Shown here in pieces: positions 8,145 through 14,767 of a DNA stretch of 64,000 bases. How positions within the stretch are numbered: the first letter of the stretch is position 1; each line of letters opens with the position of its first letter. A program made the translations under genes and the position numbers. The notes below the pieces were generated by a model that had not been told where the DNA came from, did not search any database, and worked only from the letters and a program-made list of their open reading frames with translations. The stretch lies in contig NZ_ACZN01000018.1 in NCBI RefSeq assembly GCF_000176135.1, positions 1 to 64,000 of the forward strand, written 5' to 3'. The DNA comes from Vibrio coralliilyticus ATCC BAA-450. Its GTDB lineage: Bacteria; Pseudomonadota; Gammaproteobacteria; Enterobacterales; Vibrionaceae.

Positions 8145-8266
8145 TAACAAAGCATTTAAGAGTGATTCCCAACGCTTGGCATTTTTCATTCCATCGTTGT
8201 GCTTCGTGTTTACGGTGGCATGGTTGAGTTTTGTGGTAGCGTTGCTCACACCTTAATGCGGCGTTA
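8145..8266 (+). repeat. attC site (122 bp)
   Basis: Starts TAACAAAGCATTTAAGAG and ends GCGGCGTTA, but with a different centre ('cattccatcgttgtgcttcgtg') from the 91-bp sites. Confidence 0.93.
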
Positions 8267-8624
8267 TGGTGCAGCAAAATTTAGTTCTTATTTGGTTATT
8301 AGTTCTCTTTTTGTAGCGAGTTTCCTGTGAGCTCTTATTTCCTCACTTGGTACCAAATTTTTATCTCTGGTGAAAAGCCGCTTTGGGTATTTCTCTATGG
8401 CTAATCTGCCGTTTGCGTTTTTATCCCAAGTTACATGGTACAGCGGCAATTAGCTGAATCTTGGCTCCAGTGGTGCGGCCCTTCTTTGTATCAATTGGCC
8501 ATATCGTTGTTGTTAGGTTTCTTCTTTGGACTTCATCGGGTTGCTGCATACTGGCTTGTGGGGTTTTCGTGGTTGCAAAGCGCTCAAGCGTTGCGGTGAT
8601 TGTAGTGGTTGCCTTAGGTTTCCA
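8267..8624 (+). other. Cassette body without a convincing gene
   Basis: About 358 bases between two attC sites. The longest frames run straight through the downstream attC or read against it, so they look like chance frames. The one self-contained possibility is an ATG at 8435 to TGA 8597-8599: 54 codons with a hydrophobic middle (LAISLLLGFFFGL), but no ribosome site. Options are a decayed gene, a non-coding or promoter cassette, or that small membrane peptide. Confidence 0.6.
8435..8599 (+). CDS. Possible small membrane peptide (54 aa)
   Basis: This frame is fully contained in the cassette and stops 25 bases before the attC. Its middle (LYQLAISLLLGFFFGLHRV, about 18-36) could cross the membrane once, flanked by tryptophans (WLQW, YWLVGFSWLQ). 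No ribosome binding site is visible and codon use is not informative at this length. The chance of a spurious frame is high. Confidence 0.3.
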   Translation: MVQRQLAESWLQWCGPSLYQLAISLLLGFFFGLHRVAAYWLVGFSWLQSAQALR

Positions 8625-8745
8625 TAACCAAGCGTTTAATCGGACTACCAACGCTTGGCAGTTTTGGCTCACAGTTTGGTTTTTGTGTTTATGGCACAAT
8701 GGTTTAAGTTTGTGGCAGCGTTGCTTGCCCATTAACGCGGCGTTA
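8625..8745 (+). repeat. attC site (CCAAGCG type)
   Basis: Starts TAACCAAGCGTTTAATCGG and ends GCGGCGTTA, closely matching 338-458. Confidence 0.93.
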
Positions 8746-8779
8746 TGTATCAATGGAAAATCTGCAATGAGGCAACTTG

Positions 8780-9661
8780 ATGGCAAAGATCGATTATTCA
8801 GAGTTTGATATTGAATTGGAGAGAGAAGTCGATGATAGGGAGGACTTTGATCCTAGAAGTACTCCATATAGCATTGAAAAACGCATTCAAGAGTCAGCAG
8901 ATGACATTATCAGAGGTTGTCCAGATGTAGATTGGAACGAAAACCTGATAAGTTACAAAATCATTGAAAGTATTAGGCGTATTTTGGCAACCTATAAAGT
9001 TCCAGGACTCATGGAAGAACTCTCTGATAGTGCATTCGACTTTGAAGCGTACAAACTTACAGGTAATGCGGAAAAGTTTCATGGTGATATAGCTTTTGTT
9101 ATCACGAGAAGGTTTTCAAGTAATTCTGAGCCAATATCTGGAGTAGCGTTTTACGAAGCGAAAGCTTCAAGCAATGATCGGTATAGTATAAGAAAGTTCC
9201 CATCATTTTGTACTCACCAACTGAGAAGGTTGGTAACCCATACACCAAAGTTAAATTATTTAATCTATAGCAAGGAAGCTTGTTCGGTTGGACGCGATGA
9301 TTGGCCTTTTTGGGACGGAAATACATTCGGTCCGTTTAGAGAAAATGTTCATGCGGCGGTGATTGATGCCAATTTCTTGAAGAAGAACAGAAATATACAG
9401 TTTTCATTGAATACCGTTGGATTGCCGTTTGGTAGTCACTTTGTTGAGCGAGTATTGTCAGGAAGAGAATTGGACTACTCACGTTCGGTCGATAAAACTA
9501 TACGCCGTTGGCTAAAGTACACTAGGAAGTCTTCGCCAATTATTATCTCAGTATCCATTATTGGTAATTCAGGTGAAAGCTTTTGTACTCAACTTGAGCT
9601 CCCAGGATTTGAAAAAATAAGGCTTGAGAATCATATTCGTGCTTTGGAAAATGATACATAA
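8780..9661 (+). CDS. Cassette protein, possible PD-(D/E)XK nuclease (293 aa)
   Basis: A soluble 293-residue protein. The section AEKFHGDIAFVITRRF (97-112) followed by ISGVAFYEAKAS (119-130) gives G-D-(22)-E-x-K (D103, E126, K128), a spacing that fits a PD-(D/E)XK nuclease active site on two strands. An N-terminal acidic region (ELEREVDDREDFDPR) precedes it. Nuclease function is inferred only from this motif. I chose the ATG at 8780, with GAGG just upstream at about 8768-8771. The TAA opens the next attC. A free-standing nuclease-like cassette suggests a defence role. Confidence 0.8.
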   Translation: MAKIDYSEFDIELEREVDDREDFDPRSTPYSIEKRIQESADDIIRGCPDVDWNENLISYKIIESIRRILATYKVPGLMEELSDSAFDFEAYKLTGNAEKFHGDIAFVITRRFSSNSEPISGVAFYEAKASSNDRYSIRKFPSFCTHQLRRLVTHTPKLNYLIYSKEACSVGRDDWPFWDGNTFGPFRENVHAAVIDANFLKKNRNIQFSLNTVGLPFGSHFVERVLSGRELDYSRSVDKTIRRWLKYTRKSSPIIISVSIIGNSGESFCTQLELPGFEKIRLENHIRALENDT

Positions 9662-9781
9662 CAAAGCATTTAAGACGGATTCCCAACGCTCGGCATTTTT
9701 GGTTTGCTTTGAATTTAGTGTTGACGGCACAATGGTTTAGGTTCTGTAGTCGTGCGTTGCTCACCACTTAATGCGGCGTTA
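9659..9781 (+). repeat. attC site (ATTTAGTG type)
   Basis: Starts TAACAAAGCATTTAAGACGG and ends GCGGCGTTA. Confidence 0.93.
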
Positions 9782-9895
9782 TGTGAATGGCGAAAAATCA
9801 CAGAATCTAACCTCTAACTTCTTGCTAAAACTCATATTTACAGCAGCTCCAATTCGGTAAAATGCTCGAATATATTAGTCGTAGTCTGGTGAGTT

Positions 9896-10240
9896 ATGAT
9901 CGCAGTAATTTTTGAAGTACATGTAGCAGAGGGCAAGACTGCTGAATATCTAGATATTGCAAGTGAATTAAAACCATTGCTATCAGGTATTGATGGTTTT
10001 ATCTCAATCGAACGTTTCCAAAGTCTAACCAATGACAGTAAGGTTCTATCTTTGTCATTTTGGCGTGACGAAGAAGCAATTCAAGAGTGGCGCAATCTAG
10101 AATCTCACCGATTTGCTCAATCAAAAGGTCGTGGTGGTGTTTTTGAAAGCTACAGACTCAGAGTGGCGGGTGTCATCAGAGATTATGGCATGGACATACG
10201 TTCAGAAGCCCCAAAAGATAGCATCGAGGTACACGGTTAA
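9896..10240 (+). CDS. ABM-domain (antibiotic biosynthesis monooxygenase-like) protein
   Basis: A small ferredoxin-like alpha/beta protein of 114 residues: MIAVIFEVHVAEGK at the start, GIDGFISIERF (31-41), LSLSFWRDEEAIQEWRN (52-68) and a final VAGVIRDYGM. This strand-helix-strand order with SFW-x-DEEA-x-x-W is the hallmark of ABM/DUF4188-type proteins, which include small monooxygenases and haem-degrading enzymes. The substrate is not predictable. The ATG lies 114 bases into the cassette, an unusually long leader, which leaves room for a cassette-borne promoter (TTTACA at about 9836 and TAAAAT at about 9857, spacing 15). Confidence 0.88.
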   Translation: MIAVIFEVHVAEGKTAEYLDIASELKPLLSGIDGFISIERFQSLTNDSKVLSLSFWRDEEAIQEWRNLESHRFAQSKGRGGVFESYRLRVAGVIRDYGMDIRSEAPKDSIEVHG

Positions 10241-10248
10241 AATTCACA

Positions 10249-10368
10249 TAACAAACTGTTTAAGAGTGATTCGCAACGCTTGGCATTTTTACTATGCGTT
10301 GCTTTAGGTGTTTAAGGTGGTATGCGGTGACTTCGGCATTGCGTTGCTCACACCTTAACAGGGCGTTA
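10249..10368 (+). repeat. attC site (CAAACTG type)
   Basis: Starts TAACAAACTGTTTAAGAG and ends ACAGGGCGTTA. Confidence 0.94.
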
Positions 10369-10393
10369 TAGCGCTCGATAAAATTGAATATGG

Positions 10394-10810
10394 ATGATCA
10401 TGGATAATATCGAAAAAGAGCTCTATCAAGCAGCAATAGAACTAGTAAATATGCGATATCCTTCTGGCTGGGGTGGTGCTGCGGCTGTTAGAACAGAGTC
10501 AGGAAAAATATTAACAAGCATAGCTCCTGATACTAAAAACGATGCTCTTTCACTATGCATGGAAGTGGGAGCGTATTTAGAGGCTCACAAACTCAATGAG
10601 CGAGTGACCCACTCATTATGCCTGTGTCGTGAGAACGAGAACGATGAATTTCTAATCTTGTCACCATGCGGAGTTTGCCAAGAGCGCCTTGTCCACTGGG
10701 GAGGGGATGTCAAAGCGGCAATTACGACTCCAGAGAATGCATTGGTTTTCAAAACTATACGAGAATTAATGCCTCATCATTGGTCACTTGTAAACGGCAA
10801 AGCGCTATAA
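10394..10810 (+). CDS. Cytidine deaminase-like protein (cassette)
   Basis: A zinc deaminase of the Cdd/blasticidin-S deaminase type, 138 residues. The metal and proton-shuttle motif is C55-M-E57, in place of the usual (C/H)-A-E, and the second half is SPCGVCQERL with C92 and C95. The upstream GWGGAAAVRTESGKIL (25-40) matches the family's N-terminal strand. It may act on cytidine, a modified nucleoside or a nucleoside antibiotic. All zinc ligands are present, so it could be active despite A56 being Met. ATG 10394 and ATG 10400 are both possible starts. The stop codon begins the next attC. Confidence 0.9.
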   Translation: MIMDNIEKELYQAAIELVNMRYPSGWGGAAAVRTESGKILTSIAPDTKNDALSLCMEVGAYLEAHKLNERVTHSLCLCRENENDEFLILSPCGVCQERLVHWGGDVKAAITTPENALVFKTIRELMPHHWSLVNGKAL

Positions 10811-10927
10811 CAAACTGTTTAAGAGTGACTCGCAACGCGTGGCATTTTTACTATGCGTTTGTTTCAGTGTTTAAGGTTGTATGCGGGATCTTCGGTATTG
10901 CATTGCTCACACCTTAACAGGGCGTTA
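10808..10927 (+). repeat. attC site (CAAACTG type)
   Basis: Starts TAACAAACTGTTTAAGAGTG and ends ACAGGGCGTTA. Confidence 0.94.
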
Positions 10928-10950
10928 GGTGTCATAAAAAGGAAAAATTA

Positions 10951-11418
10951 ATGGAACACGTAGATTTATTTCCACTGTTACACAATAGGATGAATAAAGA
11001 AGAGCAATCAGTTCCCGCATATATTGGTGAATTTAATGGAGTTTCTTCATTGCCCAAAGGAGATTATCCAGCCATTTATTTTTGGGTTGATCGCGACAAT
11101 TCAAATAGTGTCAGACTCTCCTTTAACACACCAAAACTTGAACGTTGGTGTATGGAAGAGGCTTTGGCCAATGGCTTGAATACAGATTCGATTGAACCAA
11201 ATGTAAAGCAAGCTTTGGTTACATTACAACAAGTTAGTACACCAGCTTTTCAAGCTATGATTTCAGAGATGTTAAATTCTGAAACTGACTCGCCAAACCC
11301 TGAGAATTCACAAGTAATCGAGTCTTCTAACCCAAAAAATGGTGGCAGTTTTGGTGAAAAACACCTAACAAATTGTTCAAGCAGACAGCTAACAGTCGGC
11401 GATTTTGGTTTGATTTGA
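10951..11418 (+). CDS. Cassette protein of unknown function, C-terminus encoded in attC (155 aa)
   Basis: A soluble protein with a folded-looking first 105 residues (VPAYIGEFNGVSSLP, YPAIYFWVDRD, LSFNTPKLERWCMEEALANG) and a polar low-complexity tail (SETDSPNPENSQVIESSNPKN). The frame does not stop before the attC at 11366 and runs about 50 bases into it, so the last 17 residues are attC-derived. The tail is probably dispensable. The ATG at 10951 has AAAGG about 10 bases upstream. Family not recognised. Confidence 0.75.
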   Translation: MEHVDLFPLLHNRMNKEEQSVPAYIGEFNGVSSLPKGDYPAIYFWVDRDNSNSVRLSFNTPKLERWCMEEALANGLNTDSIEPNVKQALVTLQQVSTPAFQAMISEMLNSETDSPNPENSQVIESSNPKNGGSFGEKHLTNCSSRQLTVGDFGLI

Positions 11419-11483
11419 GTTTAGTGATTACAGTGGTCTTGTTTGAGTGTGGTGGCAGTTAGCTGCTACTTAACAAGGCGTTA
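11366..11483 (+). repeat. attC site (divergent type)
   Basis: Starts TAACAAATTGTTCAAGCAGAC and ends ACAAGGCGTTA. The first 50 bases are also coding for the upstream gene. Confidence 0.9.
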
Positions 11484-11499
11484 GGTGAACGGAGTTTTT

Positions 11500-12123
11500 A
11501 TGGAACCAGTATATTTTAAAGATGCATCAACTGTTTTTCAGCTCGCATTTGGTCTGAATCTAGTTGCGGGACTATGGATTAAAAATTATTCTTCCGCCAG
11601 AGAACAGTTTTGGAAGAAATTTGAGAACACTGTGTCTCATATAGCTCCGGAACATGACTTAAATAGCCCAAATTTGTTTAAAGCACTTGAAACGTTACTC
11701 CCAGATTTTAAGCTGATGACTAACTACTGCCTTCTTATGATCGTGTACTCTGCGTTCACGGTGCTTCTTTGTTTTTTCGCGTTACTAAATCCGGTCATTG
11801 ACCCTTTGAAAACTATCAACCCGTATATGTTTGTTTTCATGTCTACGGTGTTTTTGTTGATCAACCCTGTATTGTACTACTTATTTAATGATTACTATAA
11901 AACTAGGTTGGCAATATATTGTGAAGTTTTGGAAGCGTTCGTGAAAGATTCACCCGAGTTAATATTTTTAGTCGCTGAAGGACATGATTCCCTACAAGAA
12001 AACAAAGAACTCTCAGATGAAATACAGGTAGAACTTCGCAAAGTAAAACTGTTGGAACTAGCGCTCTCTGCTCGAGAGTTTATTGCCAGAGTCAGAGGGA
12101 AAATAAAGACAATGTTAAGCTAA
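11500..12123 (+). CDS. Cassette membrane protein (207 aa)
   Basis: Two strong membrane helices lie in the middle (YCLLMIVYSAFTVLLCFFALL, about 76-96, and YMFVFMSTVFLLINPVLYYLF, about 108-128). There is a weaker N-terminal hydrophobic stretch (VFQLAFGLNLVAGLWI) and a long C-terminal helical cytoplasmic part (about 130-207) with many E and K. I chose the ATG at 11500, after CGGAG at about 11490-11494, over the GTG at 11485. The two-helix membrane module plus cytoplasmic helix could be an effector or sensor; no family recognised. Confidence 0.78.
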   Translation: MEPVYFKDASTVFQLAFGLNLVAGLWIKNYSSAREQFWKKFENTVSHIAPEHDLNSPNLFKALETLLPDFKLMTNYCLLMIVYSAFTVLLCFFALLNPVIDPLKTINPYMFVFMSTVFLLINPVLYYLFNDYYKTRLAIYCEVLEAFVKDSPELIFLVAEGHDSLQENKELSDEIQVELRKVKLLELALSAREFIARVRGKIKTMLS

Positions 12124-12128
12124 TCACC

Positions 12129-12249
12129 TAACAAAGCGTTCAAGACGGATTCACAACGCTTGGCAGTTTTGTTTTTAATCGACTTTAGTGTTTACGGCAC
12201 AATGGGTTAGGTTGGGTGGTCGCGTTGTTCACCACTTAACGCAGCGTTA
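12129..12249 (+). repeat. attC site (ATTTAGTG-like)
   Basis: Starts TAACAAAGCGTTCAAGACGG and ends GCAGCGTTA. Confidence 0.92.
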
Positions 12250-12270
12250 GGCTAATAAGGAGAAGATCAG

Positions 12271-13143
12271 TTGATATTCGGAGAAATTGAGTCATTTGTA
12301 TCTTTAATGGAAAGGGTTATTAAGCCTTTCAAAAAGAGTGACAAAACACCTCAGAAGCTTTTATCTACTCGTCTAGTTAGCGTTTTTGAAGCTCATGGAG
12401 TCCATAGAAATCAAATTCCTAATGTCATCGGGCATGGTTTAACACTCCATGATGTTAGTAGTGACGAACGTCTTCTTGAAAAGCTAAACAACGAAATTCT
12501 CGTTTCTACAAGTAATCTCTTCGGTATAAACCGAGGTTGGTTAGATGGTTCATCAGAAGAGGTTTACTCAACCTACAACTTTTATAAGTACCCGCAGAAA
12601 TTTAGTGATTTTCTCTCTGGACTAATAGCAAAATCTGGAAGTGATAACCTTGATGGAGTGTTACTCACTGTCGATAAAATCGACCGAGGAACAGAGTCTG
12701 TCCTCATTCTGCAAGAGACTCTAGGCCATATTAATAATAAGCCTTACTTTCGTTACTACCTTTGTAGTGGTTGGGTATTCTCCTATTGGAAGTCGCGTGG
12801 TTATATAGCTGCAAGTGTTGCGATCTGTTGGAAAAATCAGGTTTATGTTCGTGGGTTATATCTAGATGCATCAACGGTCAACCGTTATGCTAGTGGGGAA
12901 TCTTTATTAAACTTTGGTCAAGACGGAATCCATTTTCCTAATGGTGTTCGATGGTATGCGGAAGACCTAGCTGAAGTTCCAGAAGTGTATTTGAAAAATC
13001 TTGATCCAGAAGAAAACAAGTTTGGTCTAGATGCTGCATTATCTTTATGGTTTCAACTAAACAATCAAGGTTTCTTAGACACTGGTTACTCGGACGGCAC
13101 GGCTTTTAAAAAGTTTAATGATGCTCGTGAAAAATTAGCCTAA
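12271..13143 (+). CDS. Cassette protein with HTH-like N-terminus (290 aa)
   Basis: A TTG start at 12271 follows AAGGAG (12257-12262) at eight-base spacing. Residues 28-95 resemble an XRE-type helix-turn-helix: LLSTRLVSVFEAHGVHRNQI, a short loop with LTLHDV, then LLEKLNNEIL and LFGINRGWLDG (the WLDG ending is frequent in CI/Cro-like regulators). The remaining 190 residues form a mixed domain with no recognised motif. A DNA-binding sensor is a reasonable guess, but it is inference from the N-terminus only. The target is unknown; it could regulate its neighbours or respond to a stress signal. Confidence 0.75.
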   Translation: MIFGEIESFVSLMERVIKPFKKSDKTPQKLLSTRLVSVFEAHGVHRNQIPNVIGHGLTLHDVSSDERLLEKLNNEILVSTSNLFGINRGWLDGSSEEVYSTYNFYKYPQKFSDFLSGLIAKSGSDNLDGVLLTVDKIDRGTESVLILQETLGHINNKPYFRYYLCSGWVFSYWKSRGYIAASVAICWKNQVYVRGLYLDASTVNRYASGESLLNFGQDGIHFPNGVRWYAEDLAEVPEVYLKNLDPEENKFGLDAALSLWFQLNNQGFLDTGYSDGTAFKKFNDAREKLA

Positions 13144-13231
13144 CAAAGCATTTAAGAGTGATTCGCAACGCTTGGCGTTTTCGCTTTGCTCAAGTATAGC
13201 CAAGTGTCGCTCACACCTTAGTGCGGCGTTA
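13141..13231 (+). repeat. attC site, short 91-bp type
   Basis: Starts TAACAAAGCATTTAAGAG and ends GCGGCGTTA. Confidence 0.94.
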
Positions 13232-13245
13232 TGTACAAATGGTGA

Positions 13246-13533
13246 ATGAGTCACCCATTACTAAGTAGTTGTATGAAAGAGAAATGTATCAGCGTCGATA
13301 TTTTAATCGATGAATATATGAAAAATTCTAGGTTGATAAACCAAAGCAATGGAGCACTTCTCGGGTGTAGTAAAGGTTTCTCAGGTGGAAACTTAAAAGC
13401 TAATTTAATTATCGCTAGAGAAGAGCACAAAAACTATTGTCTGACACTCGAAGAACTTGATGCTGGATTTGTGGGAGATCTCGAGCCCTATTCACACGGT
13501 GACTTAGACCTCCTTGGTGGCTTTGTTTCCTAA
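13246..13533 (+). pseudogene. Cassette gene cut by the IS element (5' fragment)
   Basis: The frame from ATG 13246 encodes about 91 residues before reaching the left end of the insertion sequence at 13519. The last few residues and the stop (13531-13533) come from the IS itself. The real protein was longer. The surviving part is soluble with cysteines at residues 9, 14, 41 and 65 and no recognised motif. A matching 3' piece may be the frame just right of the IS (see 14565). Confidence 0.75.
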
Positions 13534-13536
13534 TTC
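13519..13536 (+). repeat. IS left terminal inverted repeat
   Basis: 18-bp repeat, exact complement of 14545-14562. Confidence 0.95.
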
Positions 13537-13596
13537 AATGGAACTAAACGTTAACTCTGGGATCTGATCTGGGAAGTCCACTACCTAGCTCACAAT

Positions 13597-14507
13597 ATGT
13601 CTAAGCCCAAGTATAGAGCGAAAAACTGGCCACAATACAATCAATCACTTATCAATAGAGGTTCTCTTACATTCTGGATTGATGAGACTGCAATCAAGCA
13701 ATGGAATCACCAAACTAAGCAACCTAAGCGAGGAAGACCTCGGTTATTTAGTGATATCGCCATTACGACGGCATTGATGATGAAGCGCGTATTCTCAATG
13801 CCCTTGAGGGCATTGCAAGGTTTCATCAACTCAGTATTTCAGCTGGCTAAAGTACCACTTGTTTGCCCTCACTACACTTGCATCAGCAAACGAGCAAAGT
13901 CCGTTGATGTCTCTTTTAGAGCTAAAACGAGAGGCATCATCAAACATTTGGCCATTGATGCTACTGGGCTAAAAGAATGGAAAGTTAAGAAACACGGTAC
14001 TGACGGCAAACGCAGGACGTGGCGCAAACTCCACTTAGCAGTTGATGCAGATACCCATGACATTGTTGCGGCTGAGTTGAGCCTATCCAATGTCACTGAT
14101 GCTGAAGTTCTTCCTACATTACTCAAGCAAACCTACCGAAAGATAATCGAAATATCGGCAGGCGGTGCTTATGACACACGAGATTGTTACAACGCAATTC
14201 GTGTAAAACAAGCGGTACCCCTTATCCCCCCCCCAGAACTAATGCCGCTTACTGGGAAAGGTATCACCCACGTAATCTTGCCGTTGCGTGTCAGGAGCTA
14301 TATGGCTCCAACAAATATTGGAAAAAGAAGTATGGCTACCACAAGCGTTCGCTGTCAGAGACAGCGATGCATCGATTTAAAAAACTATTGGGTAACTCTT
14401 TGAGTTTAAGGTGTTACAACGCTCAAGTAGGTGAAGCATACGCAATGGTCAAAACGTTGAACAAGATGACCGAGCTTGGTATGCCTAAAACAATTTTAAT
14501 AAAATAA
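13597..14507 (+). pseudogene. IS903-type transposase, multiply disrupted
   Basis: The first frame (13597-14403) matches the IS903-group transposase from MSKPKYRAKNWPQYNQ through DATGLK and WKVKKHGTDGKRR, then drifts. From about 14232 the correct reading (AAYWERYHPRNLAV, then GSNKYWKKKYGYHKRS and SETAMHRFK with the catalytic E) is in another frame, ending at 14507. The shift lies in a nine-C run (14226-14234). Two further lesions: about five residues normally between DATGLK and EWKV are gone, and the second catalytic Asp (D-G-A-Y-D-T in the family) reads GGAYDT here. Three independent faults make this a dead transposase. Confidence 0.93.
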
Positions 14508-14544
14508 CGTTACTACCCACGGGTAGCTCTGCAATCGCTCGGAA

Positions 14545-14562
14545 GAATTAGGAAACAAAGCC
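14545..14562 (-). repeat. IS right terminal inverted repeat
   Basis: 18-bp repeat, exact complement of 13519-13536. Confidence 0.95.
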
Positions 14563-14564
14563 GT

Positions 14565-14645
14565 TCAATCGTTAAATACAGGGCATTACTCATTAAGTCT
14601 TGGTTAGAGTACCAACGCGATAGTTCATATAACGAGCGCTTTTAG
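14565..14645 (+). pseudogene. 3' fragment of an interrupted cassette gene
   Basis: Immediately right of the IS, one frame stays open for 26 codons (SIVKYRALLIKSWLEYQRD and onward) and stops at TAG 14643-14645, just inside a degenerate attC. That is where a cassette gene should end. It may be the tail of the gene whose head lies at 13246, with the middle lost, or of another gene brought in by IS-linked deletion. The match between the two fragments cannot be shown from sequence alone. Confidence 0.45.
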
Positions 14646-14749
14646 CGTGATTCCACATTCGGCACTCTGAGTCCTAGGTTGAGTTTTGTGATTGTGACAC
14701 AATGAACTTGGTTAAGTGGACGCGTGGTTAACACCGTTACGCTGCATTA
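14630..14749 (+). repeat. Degenerate attC site
   Basis: Recognisable at both ends (TAACGAGCGCTTTTAGCGTG and CGCTGCATTAGG) and through the 'gtgacacaatga' centre. The core is ATTA instead of GTTA and the arms have many substitutions. It is probably inactive. Confidence 0.8.
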
Positions 14750-14767
14750 GGTAACTAAGAGTGATAT

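Larger units (their letters stand above)
13519..14562 (+). mobile_element. IS5-family (IS903 group) insertion sequence, decayed
   Basis: A 1044-bp element with perfect 18-bp terminal inverted repeats, GGCTTTGTTTCCTAATTC at 13519-13536 and its complement at 14545-14562. Length, ends beginning GGCTTTGTT and the transposase identify the IS903 group. That group normally duplicates 9 bp of target, but the flanks (ctccttggt and gttcaatcg) do not match, so the element or its surroundings were rearranged after insertion. It interrupts the last cassette. The transposase is broken, so the element cannot move without help. Confidence 0.93.
1..14749 (+). mobile_element. Distal part of a sedentary chromosomal integron cassette array
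   Basis: About 20 consecutive cassettes are visible, each a short + strand gene followed by an attC site of about 90-125 bp. The sites begin TAAC(A/C)A and end with a GTTA core. Because genes precede attC and all read the same way, the integrase and attI should lie left of position 1, and this is the far end of the array. Most cassettes hold one gene and no obvious promoter. The array decays to the right: an IS insertion, a degenerate attC, then attC relics to about 15.9 kb. Neither intI nor attI is in the window. Confidence 0.95.

Noticed and set aside
8421..8786. 121-codon frame on the - strand and 115-codon frame on the + strand across 8461-8808
   Set aside because: Both run through the attC at 8625-8745, whose sequence is shared with other cassettes. 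The + strand frame also overlaps the next real gene.
338..13231. Many - strand frames in attC sites (for example the repeated MxxNAALRCERR type)
   Set aside because: They recur because the attC sequence recurs, and lie in different cassettes with the same residues. Not genes.
1..13231. Possible CRISPR array because of repeated elements
   Set aside because: The repeats are 90-125 bp, imperfect, and separated by genes of varied length. This is an integron, with no cas genes.
14226..14234. Programmed frameshift in the transposase at the C9 run
   Set aside because: The IS903 group makes its transposase from one frame, and two other lesions (missing block, catalytic Asp to Gly) point to decay.
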